From assembly GCF_000003815.2 (NCBI RefSeq), contig NW_023365782.1:58855-121175 (forward strand): a DNA stretch of 62,321 nucleotides, given 5' to 3'. This stretch comes from Branchiostoma floridae (taxonomy: Eukaryota > Chordata > Leptocardii > Amphioxiformes > Branchiostomatidae). The position numbers and the translations under genes are program-made. A model generated the notes under the pieces. It was not told the DNA's origin and ran no database searches. It worked only from the letters and a program-made list of their open reading frames with translations. The first letter of the stretch is position 1, and the number at the start of each line of letters is the position of its first letter. Of this stretch, positions 13,401-28,400 are shown piece by piece.

Positions 13401-16400
13401 ATCACATAATATAGTTAGCAAAATGGTCAGCATCTCAAGCACCTAGTATTACAGTAACTGTTACAGAATATACAGTCAGCATCTCAAGCACTTAGTATTA
13501 CAGTTATAGAATATACTGTGAGCACAATGGTCAGCACTAGTATTACAATCACAAAATACAGTTTTACTTTTTATTCAATGAGTTCAGAAAGTCCAAAAAC
13601 ATCACTAAATTGCAATATTTGATGACAGCCACAGCTTCAGCACTATGGACAGGTTAAGGTTCAGATTCCTCACACGTCTACAGCAGTATATCAAGCACCT
13701 GGTAGGACTACCACAGAATAAAACTGAAGTTTAACTTCTTTGCTTTCCATGAGTGAAATAACACTGGATGGAAGCATTTTATAACAGTCACAGTTTCAGC
13801 ACTAGGGACAGGCCAAGGTCCAGACTTCTCATGCTGAAAATGGTGTCTACCATAAATTGACAATGAAAAATAGCACAATTATGCTCCCCTAGAATAAAAG
13901 TTACGATCATCATTCAATCCAAATGAGAAGTAAGACTTTTTAATCTTGTTTAATTTTTAGACACCTCCTTATTTCTCTATTGTATGCGAGAAGAAACTCT
14001 ACACTCAATGCACAAAATTGGTATCTCTGGCAGAAGTATGACCTTTAGTCGTCTCAGTTTTTATATATGCTTATATGCATAAACATGTATTTGCACTACA
14101 CACAATCATACACATAAAAAAACACGCATACACAGTAAATACACATGTATACCAGAAGTATGTATGCAGAAACATGCATTAACTCTGAATGACATTTCAA
14201 AAGGATCCATTCCTATCAAGAAAGACAATGGTCAATGGACTGACCTCTGGATAGTGGATGAGTCTGACCAGCATGGACACCACCACCTCCCTCTGTGTGT
14301 CCAGCTCCTTCCCCTGGTCAGCCTTACTGTTGCCTCTCAACACAAACAGGTCATGCACGATGGGCTGCAGGGCTGGGATAGCTGCATGGTGGCATGTATT
14401 GTATTAGAAAAGCAATATCATTACCCTTATTATTATTAAATAGAACATCCATTCATCGTGTAGGTAACAAGATGACATAAAAACCTGTATTGAAAATCGT
14501 AACATATTTTGCAATCTTGCTGCTGATTGGCCCTTGCTTCATGTTTCTGTTCTTGCCACTGATTGGTTATTGGCAGTAATAAGAGATATGTCACTGGCCT
14601 TAGTGCTGATTGGTTATTGTAAGCAAGAACAGACATGTCACTGTCCTTAGTGCTGATTGGTTGATAGTTGCATGGGAAACTTGTCCATGTGACTTTATTG
14701 TAATTGGAAATAACTCAAGTTGCCATAAGCTCTAATTGGCAGACAAAATGAATAACGTCAAGATTCTTGCTAAATGATTATTTTACAATGATTCACCATC
14801 AGCAGTCAAAAAAGAGTGTACCAAGTTAGGGTTATTTTCATACTTAGTAACAAAAAAAAAACATGTCAGTAAGAACTTAAGTGTCCCTGACCATGATTGG
14901 TGGCCTTCTGTCCGCTGGCCATGACTCCGTCACACAGCTGGATGATCCGTGGCATGACGATGATAGACTTGGAGTGGTACCGCTCGTACGACAGGAGCAC
15001 CAGGAAGTGGAAGATGGGCGGGATCAGTGTCTCTGAACCTCTGTGTTAGAAACAGAACAACATTTATTTTGGTTGAAACGACATATAGGGTAGACAATGT
15101 AATTTAGATTCAGTCAAATTTAAAGATCTTCTCTTAAAGGATTGTTGCAATTCTGTCAGATTACAATCTCTACCCTGAAATATATTGATTAAAATGAAGA
15201 GTTACGTTGTTTTATTTTGTAGCTAATAGCACTGCTGCTTCCTTATAGCAATCTTTTTTTTCTTTAGCCAAACACACAAGGTCACTTCTAATCTTATTGA
15301 TCTTTCATCCCGATTACATAAGTGGAGAAAATGCGATGAACATACCTGATCTGACCAGCTTCAATGTACTCAAACTGCTTGATGACAAAACCTATGAAAA
15401 TCTGAAACAGAGAAGTATGCTTGTTCAGACACATTAGGAACAGAATCTGATGTATTGAATGCAACTGTTACAGTAACAGTTATGGTTTATATAATATAGC
15501 CCTCTCCAATGTGCACCCGTAGTCATACAAACAACAACATCTGGAAGTACCTGGTCGGAGTCGAGCAGACAGTAGTTGACGCGCAGCTGTACCAGCTGTG
15601 CCAGCAGGTGCAGCACCTGTCTCTGCAGTGTGACGGAGCTTGTCACCGTGTACAGCTTCAGAGACTTGATGACCAGCGGCTCAAACAGACGGATGTAGTT
15701 GTGGATGGGAGTCTGGAAAAGTTAGGACACCTCACAAAGCTGTTTCAACCAAGGTACTCAACCATAAGGGGCTATCTTACTGAAGCTGCAGTATCCTGAT
15801 ATACACGGCCCGTCTCAGTGAACACTGACAAGGGGCAAAGATAATGATGATGATGACTGCTACAGATCCGAGTGAATGGACAGAGCTCCCAACAAATTCG
15901 ATACATAGAAAGCAAATCTATTAATTTTTATGCTTTGTGAGTTTTGTTGTCTTTTCAGTCATGCAGCAGACTCATGTTTGTATGTTTTGCATGATATTCC
16001 CATTGTAAAGTCAAGGGTAACACAAATTCAACTTAGAATGCAGTGACAACACCACTGTACCACTGACAGTGAGGTAGCCCTATAGCAACTAATCCCCTCC
16101 ACATACATGTAATTCATCAGGACATTTAGGACACACCGGCACTTATCTTAAATCATGATTAAATAACACAATTGTCAACAAATTCATAGTTACTGAATAC
16201 AGTTTCAAATAATGGATAAAACAACACTTATTATAATGTAGCAGAAACTATAACCACTTGTGTATGACTGGCCCCAAAAAGGCTACCTTGTCTCCCTTGA
16301 CCAGTTTGGCGATGGCAGGCGATACTTTCTTGTCTGATGATCTGTGTTTGAACCAGCTCAAAATCCTGTCGGGAACCCAAAAAAAATCATCAACTGAAGT

Positions 16401-19400
16401 TTTAACATCCAGTTAACTGTCTGAAGATGTCAAATATCATGATTTAACAAGATTGTCTGCAAAATTGTAGTGGCAGTTTTCTCCCAGACACTTGTAACAC
16501 AACTTACAATTTATTAAGGGTCAATGATTTGCCCAAGGCGTTTAAAGTGATGCACACTGTAACACCAGTTACACCTGTGGCCAGTGACCTATAGCTATAA
16601 CACCATGAATGTTATGCCATGATGTCTTTGTAACCAATAGGAATGGAGGCTTGTAGTCTGGTGACAGGGACCGATAAATGTGCATTGTGGTCCGTACAAA
16701 TTTTGTCACTGTTTCTATACCTCTGAGGTGTGCTCTTTTAACAATCTGGATGATGCCACTGACATTGTTGGGAAATCCGTACAATATGCAAATTAAGGCA
16801 CCCATTACCGAAAATCTTAAACTTAATACACAGAGCCTGGCTATATGATAATAAAGTGTGGCGCATGATAACCCTACAGTGGATATTTCTTAGCATCAAG
16901 TTCTCACCCTCCCCCTTCCTCCCCCTCTGCCTGTGATGTCCTGAAGCTGGCAGCAGCCAGAGACTGTGTGAACTGTGTGTAGGGCGCGGTGAAGCAGTAG
17001 TGGTACAGCCCAGGCTTCATGTTGGAGGACAGCCGGGTTGCCTTCCCGGGTTTACGCGAAGTCTCCGCAGTTTGCGAGCCGTCCCATTGGCTGGCCAAGT
17101 TGGTGCCGAAGAGAGCCTTCAGGAGCTGAAATGAAACCAATAGATAAACAGATTTGTCTGTACTTGCAGTAGTGTGCGTACCCCCAGTAGTGTCCCTACC
17201 CCCAGTGGTTTCCTTACCCATAGTGGTGTCCATACCCCCAGAAGTGTCCGTACCCCCTGTAGTGTCTGTACCTTGAGTACTACCAAATATCATGACAATG
17301 CATCCAACCACTATTAAGTTATGCTGACTAAAAATATCTGGAAAGTTTAACACAAACAAGCATCACAAGCAGACGTACATACACAAGCACACAGACACAC
17401 AAAAAAACATACTTCCATTTTTCATGTGATGAATTATAACGGGGGCCGCCCTAAGACGGTTCCCGTCGTAAGACGGAACGGATTTTTTTGCTGATCTTAT
17501 TATCCATAAGTGCACCGTGTTTGTTGCCACTGACTATGCTGATTACAAAGGTAAATAAATCAAGTCCATGCACACAGCTTTAATTCGCATTCCAAGTATA
17601 CTTTAACATATTTACTTCATGTTTAAAAAAAAACAGAATTCTAACAGTAATGTTGACAGTGCTGAATCACTGCGGTCACCGGCCTTTGCGTATTGGCGGC
17701 TCGTGTCGCTAACTATACGAACTCTTTCAAGCAGTCACACAACTGCCATGATACACATAAATAAAGCTCCATAAAACACTATGAATATGGGTCTTCAAAT
17801 GTCTGTTGAGTAGAAAAGCAACCAAAAGGAAGCGACATAAACATTGCCACCATTGTACTCCCAAGGGAGTGTGGCCGTGAAGGTGACAGACTAGAGAACG
17901 CTCCAAAGATTTGTTTGACTGTAACAAATGATACGTGCTGTCTATGAAAATAAGACTTGATAGAGAGATGTAGATGATATTTTCATATAATCAGACCGAG
18001 TTTTGTTGATGTTAGCGGTGTCTTTTTTTCGTAATGGTTTTTTTAGTCGGGCATTCACAATCAGTGCATTCAGCCCATTGCCCGTAAAAACATGAGCTGG
18101 ATTGTTCTAGGTACAGCCTTCCTCATGTGAGACAAGAAGTACATACAGTCAAGATTTTACTGTCAAAAGAAAGCTAAAATATCATATTATTAATTTTTTT
18201 CTGTGTACTTAAATTTACCACTTACTCCTGAAGAGAGCAAAATGTAAAAAAAGCGTACCGAGTTAGGCACACTGTCCAGCGTAGCACAAAATTGGAAGGT
18301 TACATACACGAAATTGTCTCACAGTGTTTGCCGCTTGTAACATGCAGCGCGAAAGGTTCATGAACCACATGAATGCATTTCTTATTCAAGTATGTTGTTC
18401 AAATCTATGTGAACAAAATTCAGTCATCAAAATTTGACCACTCTCAGGTAACTAGTGATGGAGCGCCATGAGTTTGAGCGCAAGAAAAAGCGTACCGTGT
18501 TGGGGCACCTCCCGTTAACATACTAGACCTAGTCGCGAGAACTAGGTCACTCTGTGATCAAGATGGACAGCCATCGAAAATTTGGAGGTACGTCTGTTTA
18601 CCTTTAAAAAGCAGTCACTGATAGATGAAAATTCTATTAACAACATACTAGAACTGTTCAATACTGGGCTGGTGTAGCACTAAGCCTTATTTTTTGCAGG
18701 TTCCTACCTGTTCTACACACTGGATTGTTGATGTGGGCTCCATGGCAACCGTAGACTTCAAGTAACTAAGCAGCTCCTCTACATACTGAAATAGAAAAAG
18801 CTGGTACATCAGAAAAGGTGTTTTTCTATATATGATTCAATTTCACAAACATTTGAGACTGTTTGAATTTCATATCAATGCATCACATAGAAGACGAACC
18901 AGGAGTTCAAACTCACTCTACTTATCAAGTTCCCCCAAGTAGAACACTACAGACAACAGTCATACTTCCCACGTACAATCAGAGAATGGAACAACTTCCC
19001 TGCGAAGGCTACACTTTCGTCATCTCTTGGGGCATTTTAGTTTTGAAGGCAAAAAACAGGCAGAAGAGGTAGAAACACCAAGAGAAGACGCTTCCTTACC
19101 TTGCTGATGTCTATGAAGGTTGCTATCTCCAGCACCTGGGACAGCACATTTAGTACAGTCTTTAGCAGACCTAAGAACTTCTCTGTTGCACTGGGGTCCA
19201 GGGATACCTGCAGCAAGTCACAATACCAGGCAATCAGTTCATAACCTCAGATAGTAAGCATTCTCTTGCAGAACATACATAAACTGCATTGTACACAGTA
19301 GAAACACATGCACACACATGCATGCAAACTAACACTAAGTGTATTGGTATACAGAGTTTGGAAGAATTTCTTATTCCCAAACTCTGTATACCAATACATA

Positions 19401-22400
19401 CATGTTGGTTTATATACGGGTAATGTACTAGTATGTCCTACATTCAAAAATGTATATTTCAGTTTCATGTACCCCGGCAGCTGTCTATCTTATCTATAAT
19501 GTTTCCCTCTGTTGTTACCTTGTAGTTAGAGTAGGTTCCCTTCAGTACTGAGTACAGTTTCATGTACCCCGGCAGCTGTCTATCTTATCTATAATGTTTC
19601 CCTCTGTTGTTACCTTATAGTTAGAGTAGGCTCCCTTCAGTACAGAGTACAGTTTCATGTACCCCGGCAGCTGCCAGAAGGTCCCAATGTTACTCTTGTT
19701 GGGGCGGTCTGGCTCCTTTTCTGTGGGCAAACCTGGGATGGTAAAATAGAACACTGCCTATATTAGTAAACATCTAAATTTGCTTGAACGGTGTAGTAAA
19801 GAAATACAAGTCAGAGTTACCGTAAGAGGTCCTAAGTATATGTAGCTACAACAACAGGTAACTGCAAATTGTACACAAGTCAACTTATCGAATTCTGTCG
19901 TAACACCAATGATTAGTGCTGCCAGTGATAAAATCCTGTCAGGAACAGTTCCTTCATAATTATGTTACAACCAGCAATAAAAAATACCAGAAAATCTTAG
20001 CTGGTAAGAATCATCAATGGGCACATGTAAAATTAGCTGTCACAAATTAAATATAGAAACCGGGAGATTCAAAAAAATCCCTATCGACCAGAGAGTTTGT
20101 CCATTCTGTCCAGAGTTAATTGAAGACGAATATCACTTTATGGTTGTATGTCCCAAATATTCTGAAATACGCAATTCTCTATACAGAAGGTTGTCATTTT
20201 ATACACAAGGACTTATCTCAATGGACCTGAAGTGCAAATTCAAATACATCATGACATGTGACAATCCCTGCATGGCAGATATAGGAAAATATATCAAAGA
20301 AGGTTTGGATATTAGAAACTCCTCAACTGATTGTAAAAGCTTCCAATGATTGTAAGAAGCTTATCCCATACTACAACTCCTGTATTAGTTAGTTACGCTA
20401 TAGAACTGTAGTTATGTAGATGCCATACTTTGTACCTCGTACAATTGTTGTGTAATAAAGTTATACTGTAAAATAATGCCACATCCCTTACAGCAGTGCA
20501 TTTGTATATCCTGTGCACGAGAAAAGTGACTACCACTAGTCATAACACAGGCACTTGACAAAATAACACAAGATGTCCTAAACTTTCCATAGTTACTTGA
20601 GGAATGTGAAAGGTAAAGGTTTGTGTGCTGACCTGCATCTGAGCCCTTCTTGGCAGAACTCTTACTGGGGCTGGCAGTGGCACTGCCCTGGTCCACTCCG
20701 TCTTTACCTTTGGGCTTCCTCTTGATGGGACTGAGGGAGGGGGCGTTGGGTAGGGAGGGGAGGGCAGTCTGCAAGGGCGAAGAGAAAAGTTTCCAGATTT
20801 GAACATCAAGTTTACAAGTTTGTCAAAAACTTAATTCATTATCTACATGTATGTATCATCTTTAAACAGAGTAATTAAAAAAACATCACAATCACATTTT
20901 TGATAGCAAGGCCCTGTGATACATGAACATGTAAAAGAATTGAACACAACTGCAACAGAATCTTTACCTTCTTTAGACTTCTTAAGCTTCAAAATATGTA
21001 AGATGGGAAACATTCTACAACACATGGTAATGGGAAAACATTGACCTTTGTGCCATTTGTGTTGCCTTGATATCATGAAACCAACCACAAATAAAACCAG
21101 CTAATGTATGTATGTGTATTTGTTTACCACATCTCCATAAGTGATTGCATGGGCTCAGGTAAACTGTACTAGTCTTTCTTGTACTGTACATAATTATCTA
21201 CTTTTAGTATTATCCTTTTGCATCACATATTTCTGTGCCTTTCTTTGCTACATCTTTAAATGCTACGGAGATGTAGAGAGACTCCCCACCTTAGCAGGAG
21301 GCCCAGGTATGACCTGCTCGATGACATGTGAGCAGACATTGACGACCCTGGCCAGGTGAGACAGCAGCTGTTGGGCCAGCGGCACCAGGTTCCTGTCCTG
21401 AAGGGCGTGCCATCCATCCTCCTCCTCCTTCCCTACTTCTTTCACTCCATCCTTCCCTGTGGGCTTTTCCTCATCATATGGAGCTTTCAGGGACCTGGAA
21501 GCTGCGCCTAGACCAAGGGTACATATTAGTTATTATGCAGTAGATGGCAAATCACTACCGTAACGGTAACCATTAGTTGATAACCTCTTAAATACAGTTT
21601 AATCCAAGCTAAATTACTGCAAATGCATTTAAGTTTGCTGGGGTTTTAATTTCGTGGTAGTGGGAAAAAGGACTTTTCGCGGTGGTTTTAAGTTCATGGT
21701 AGCACCATGCACTTAAATCTCTTACTGCCATGGAAAAATGTTTGCGGTTGTTTTAAGTTTGCGGTGAAGAGGCCACCACGAAAACCGCAAAAGTTTCTGC
21801 ATTTACAGTATGTTCTCTGCTTGGTCAGCTATCTAGATACTAAATTGTACTTGCAAGGTATTATTCAATCTGTCACTTAATGGCTAAATTTGTTTCAGGC
21901 TTTGAGTTGTCGTGATTCCAATCAAAACTGTCCTTTTGCCATTTCATGTGACTCCTATGCTTCCCACAATTTTGAGATGTCCACAAATGCTGCAGAAAGG
22001 GTATAGCCACAGACAGGAAGAGTTTGTGTAGAACAACTTTCCTTTTTGTACATTTCTAAGCAAAATGATTTGTATAATACATGTACCATCATTATGTCTT
22101 TTTAAAATATTCCCATTGACAAATACTTGATGGTTATATATACATGCATGTATCAATTAGACTTTTAACTGTTACCATTATATTCTGTGTGTATCATTAC
22201 ATGACTTTAAGATGATGTCAGAGGACACACAATGTGTCCTTCATTCTTTCAAAGGGTCAAATCCTTAAACTTATTTTTACAATCTCACTCAAATCATAAC
22301 CATTTTTACATGCATGTAAGTGTACGAAAAAAAAAAGATTGTTACTGTTTCCATGGAGACCACACCTGCTAGAAGGTTGCCTGCCAGCAGGAGTGCGTCC

Positions 22401-25400
22401 TGGTGGGCGGCCAGGTCCAGCGGTAACCATGACGACAGCAGGAGGGACAGCACCATGGGCAGGGGCCCCCCTCCTGATCCTGTGATGGACTCTTCCATGC
22501 TGAGCTGGCTGGACACACTGCTGATACTAATGCCAAATATTAAATAACAATTAAGTCACGAAAAAGCAACAAAACAAACAACGTCTCACATTCCATTCTA
22601 CTGTGTTTTGTAACATTACATTTTTTTCAAACCCCTTTAAATTTCTATATACCCCTCACTCATATGTAACATCTTCCATCCTTAATCTCAATGTTTTTTC
22701 ATCAGTCAGTCCTAATATGTCTGACAACATAATCTTAGGAGAAAGAATCTAATACTTACAGTACATTATTATACATGACTACAAATGCATTAGATACTCA
22801 ACAGTAACTGTTGCAATTTAGTCAAAGAAACATTTTACACAGACTGTTTAATATCATTACTTGACAATGTATTGTAAGATGAAATGGATGTGCTAGACTA
22901 AGTAATAGTCTGCTTCTGTCAAACTGCTAGTCACACTGCTAGTATTTTGTGAATCAGTGACAATGTTAAATGAGTCTTAAATGGATGTGCTAGTAAATTA
23001 TACTGCTAGTCATGCTGCTATTTTGTGAATCAATCCGTGATAATGTAAGAACTCTCACCTGGATGTGCTAGTAATGCTGCTAGTCAGGCTGCTAGTCATG
23101 CTACTAGTCAGACTGCCGTTGAGACTGCGCGAGCGGCTGCCCGGCCTGGGTAGGTTGGTCCGTCCGCTGGAGTCCTTGGGAGTGAAGGTGGTGATCCCCA
23201 CACAGCACCAGGCAGTGGTGTACTGGCACACGGGGAACTGTTGGGACAACTGGCACAGGGCATGGAGGCACCCGAACTGGGGACAGAACCACACAGCAGT
23301 TTTACACAGCAGTGATAGTTTGGGTCAATATCTGGGAGAAAGTGTCCTTTAGGAGAACTTTTATTAAGTGACAAACCAGCAATGAAAGTTATACACAAAA
23401 ATTAAATTTTATTCATTTGCATGCTTACAACTGGCTCAATAATTAAATAGTGGACTTCTTACAAAATGTACAACAAATACCAAGTTCCTTGAGTGATACT
23501 TGTATTGTGTACAAACATTAACTGCATTTTCTCCACATGTCTGAAAGTAACCACACAGATAGTAACCAACAACAAACTCACTGTTAAGCTTTTGGAAGTG
23601 GAACTGTTGAGTCTCCTCATGATGGCAGACACGACTCTGGACAGACTGGACTCCAGGCTTGCGCTGACCAGTCCGGACGTCTCGTAACCCCACATGGTGC
23701 AGGGGGGAGGGCGGTACGGCTCTTCACTCTGCTGCTGTCCCTCCTGCTCCAGGTGGGCAGAACTGTACTCTTTGGCTGAAGCAACTACCGGGTCGTGTTG
23801 GGGGTGGTCCACCGGATAGAACAGCCTCGGTACAAGCCTGAAGGTCAAGATTGATAGCATTGACATTCTACACAAAGAAGACAACAACCTCTCGTGAAGA
23901 CATTCAGTAGCATCCTGAAGCCTTGTGCTTAGAAAGTTGTTTCAGAATCCAAAGGTCCAGGGTTCGAATCCCTAAAAAGTCCTGACCACTTTGGACACTC
24001 AGGCTTTTTACATAAATTTCCTCAATCAAACTAGCCAAAAATGAGAAACTGGTTTCAGCTAGATACAGGGATGTCCTCTTAAATGGGAATCGTTGAAAAA
24101 TGGAGGTCATGTGTTTGAGGAGAGTTTGACATTGCAGCTTATTAAAGAACCTACTACATTTATCAATAAGAGATAGGGTTCTTCTCTTTACGTACTGGCG
24201 GTGACTGATATGCCTTAACCTTTAGCATACTAAAGCAGCTGTTTTGCAACAATTCTCAATTGGCTATGGGCTTAGGCAGCAGGTTAAAAGCAGACTGAGT
24301 GTACTGGTTATAGTACACAAACAAAAAGCAATTAGAGTGTTTCAATCCTTACCTGCCCAGCGCTGCAGTAGCAGCATGTCTGACTCTGTAGTCATCATCC
24401 CCCATCAGGTGTAACACGATGTCCTCCAACAGTCTCTGCTGACAGTTCATGGCCTGGGACAGAAACACATCTATCAAAATACATCTCCGTCATATGCATT
24501 GTATCCTTCTAAGCAGGGACATCCAACAGCGAAACCACCTGTCTGGATGTACCCTGCTTTCTCACCCATCACCCTTAGTTCCTGACCGCCCTGCTTATAA
24601 ATATCAATGAGCTTACCCTCATATATGCGAGACCCCTTTTAAAAACTGAAAGTCCTATTCTCTGATTGGCTGATAGCTGGTTTGGGGGGACATCCAAAGG
24701 AACTAAAAGTGACGGTTGAGAAAGCAGGGTATATACAGACAGGCGGTTTTGTCGTTGGATGTCCCTGCAAAGGAGGATGGTGCCTTGTAGCTGTTTCAAA
24801 CTTACGAACCTAGTTCAGACCTTGATGGTTGACTACTGATCATAGGGGTCAATACATAAAACATTAGACTGTGCAGCGGTCAATAAGGGCTAGGCTAGGC
24901 TTATACTACATGTATTCATACTACACGCTGTAGGTTTCGGATGATACTACATCTCTACCCAACAGTATTTTCACTTCTACCAATTTAAGCAACTGATGGA
25001 AACACCAGTATATGAGGCCATTTTCCCCCCAATGTACTAAGATCATTGTTAGTGTACCTTATGAATGGCTTTTTATCACAGTGTTATCACAGGGCCAACA
25101 ATGATCAGGAAATGCTGAAAACACTCACCCCAAGATAACTGTGGTCCCCTTTCCTCATGTATGGAAAACTGTCCTCTAGATATTTTACTAATCTGAAAGA
25201 CAATAGAAAATCCATGTAGCAACGTGTTACCATTCCACAAAAGTATGAGAAAATGACAACTTACAAAAAAGTAATGATTTATCAATTCGATGAATCTTGA
25301 AATACGTGAATTACAGGGTAACCAAATAGAGTAAGGCTATCACTAAAACACTACTAGAGAACTGTGATCGGTGAGTCTGACAATGCTAACGGTTGAACAT

Positions 25401-28400
25401 TGGTGATAGCTTCTTTCACAACAGTCTACAAAATGAATTTTAGGCTAGAAATACAACACTATGATATGCTATAATAGAACTCACTTGAAGTCTACTTGTG
25501 ACAACAACTCCAACAGCTCCACTTTACCCAGCCAGTAGGAGGTGTCTCTCTGTCCCAAGGTAGCCAGGACAAGTCTCAGTCCCAGGTCTCCAGAAGAACT
25601 TTGCAGCAATGTCACCAGACATGTCTGCATTGGACACAAATATCATAATTTGGTAAAAGCGCAAGTTGACATTAAAGACCCTAAATCACCACAGCTTTAT
25701 CCTGTGCAGTCATATCTAAGAGATACAATTTTGAAAGTCTCTTAAGACCATAACAATTTGGTTTCTGGTTTTGGAACTGAAATATCTACATAAAACAAAG
25801 TCTGGGGGGATAGTCCACTGTCATAATATTGCTGCTAACCATAAAAGTACCAAATTGAAAAAAAAACTGCCAATGTAGCAATAGTAATCCCTAGACACAT
25901 AAGATATCCAGGTGTTCAAAACATTACTGAGAAGGCCTCGCAAAAACATACGTGTTTACAGTCTCTTGCCACAAGTTGTCGAGATGAATTCCAAAGCAGT
26001 AAGGGTAAGGGGATGAAGTCTGCCATCTCTGATTGCCTAATGTCGTACCTTAAGAGCCACACAGGCCATTCTGCAGGTGACAGAAGCCTGGTCGGTCAGA
26101 CACGTCTGCAGACAGGACACCAGGGACTCCAGCAGGACGGGAGGGGTGCCCTGCTCCTCACAGATAGCCTGGATCCACAGGTCGTACTTCAGCCTGAAAT
26201 CACAACAATCACAAATCACAGATAGCCTGGATCCACAGGTCGTACTGAGGCCTGAAATCAGTCAGTAATCACAAATCACAGATAGCCTGGATCCACAGGT
26301 CGTACTGAGGCCTGAAATCACAGCAATCACAAATCACAGATAGCCTGTAACCACAGGTCATACTGCAGCCTGAAATCACAGCAATCACAAATCACAGATA
26401 GCCTGGATCCACAGGTCATACTGAGGCCCGAAATTACAGGATCAAAGCTTTAAGATCACAGCAGGGCTCTACTCAGCCAATTCCCATTGTCGCGAAAACA
26501 CTATTCCAGGAGTTAGAGAGACTGAACTGAGACCTTGAAAAACAGGTTTTAATGAGATTATCGTATGCGAAAGGCACCGACACACATTATCAACAATCAT
26601 AACAATAGCAAAACAAACAAACAAACCAAGCAGCGCAGGGTTCTAGCCAGGATTTTATTTTAGCGTAGTGGGAATGGCATGGTAGCAAAGTGACCAATCA
26701 GGAGATTGGTGTGGAAGGGGGGGTCTTGGCCCCTCCACGGTGAGATTTTGATAATGTTGAGTTAAAAGTTGGTATTCTGTTAACATCACAGTCAGTTTTG
26801 AATGGCATATCATCATTTTTCATTGTTTAGATATTGATTAGACATTGGTGAACAAGTAAATGATAGCAAAGCACCACTACACTAGTTAAAAATGAGCGTA
26901 GTGGGCCTTATTTTAGCGTAGTGGTCACAAATTTTAGCGTAGTGGCCCACTACACTAAAATGCACTAGCTAGAACCCTGCAGCCTGTAGCTTCCACCAAG
27001 GAGCTTTTATCAGATTTTTGTCCGTCAAAGTTGACGGATTGGTTTTAAAATTTTTCCGTCAAACGTAGCAAATTTCCGTCAATTGACGGAAAAACAGACG
27101 CTGGCTAGAGCCCTGGATCACAGATAGCCTGGATCCACAGGTCATGCATTAGTGTGCAAAGAAAACCCCCCAACCTACCTGGCTTCTGTAAGAGCAGAGT
27201 GGATGAAGTTTCCGACCAGGACGGCCGTGTTACCCTTCAGCTGAGGGTCGCCATGGTTACTGAAGAGGAGGATGTCCCGCACAAGCTGTCTGCTCTCCGG
27301 GCCTGGGATAGCATTAACAATGGATGGATCAATCGTTCATGGTTGAATATGGGCAGAATTACTACCAGATATATGATTATGCTAAGCCTTGTACATGAGG
27401 GTTATACATCAGATTCTGTATTATACTTCAAATACTGAAGACATTTTCTTACCTGAAGACATCACCTATTGTAAATACAGAGGCAATTAATTTCACATTT
27501 CAGTTTTATGGATCTAGTAGTGGAGAATTTCACATAATAACATAACATCAAAACAGAAAATACTACTATAATTATGCTCTTTGAACAGGTTTGACTGTAC
27601 TTCTTAGTCAGATTATCATCATACAAAGAAAAGGTTTTACACACAAAGTATAGCTGTGAGCCTACATAATGTAACTAATAATTAGTTGGAAACCTTCAAA
27701 ACGTCCTACCTTGAGTGTCCTGGGAAGGTCGAAACAGCTTGATGCTGAGTGCCCTGGGATGGAGATTAAAGATGGCCGCCAGGCAGCCCAGCGAGAGGGC
27801 CTTCACGCTCACACGGACCTCACGGTCACGGATCAGGCCTGCAAACACCGTCACATCCAAACTTCATGTAAGGATACAATACAATGTAGTACTACATACC
27901 TTTCAATTCAACAAATCACTTTCAATAGAATAACCACAATTACATGTACCTAATATTACAAAATCAAGTAATCACTTTCACTACATCCTCCTAACGCCCA
28001 GTCCCCAGCGGCATTAGCCTATGGGGCCCTGCTATCTCATGCCCTATCAGGGGTTATTATGATTGTCGCCACAAACCAGCTGTCAACCAATCAGAGAATA
28101 GGCTTTTCTTGGGCTTTTTGTTGTCGCAAGCTGTCTCGCAAAGGCCGCTGGGAAGCTACCAGCCAATCATGTTACGTATTACAGTACATGGCTCCATCCT
28201 CCTACGCCCGATCCCCAACGGCTGACTGCCCATATAAGGGCAAGCTCATTAATATTTATAAGTAGGGCGGTCCCTAACTGGTCTGAGTACACAAGGTAGC
28301 AGAGGTAAACACAAGGCGTTTTGACACGACTGTGGTCCCTCTGCGTAGGAGAATGCTTTCACTATAGCTGCCATACTGCAAAATTAGCATTTGACTGGTT

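Noticed and set aside
14450-14680. CCAAT-box cluster as a promoter
   Set aside because: Mid-intron repeat; no TATA, start site or ORF nearby.
23065-23352. Plus-strand 95-codon ORF
   Set aside because: Complement of HTT exon 18, whose sense frame matches human.
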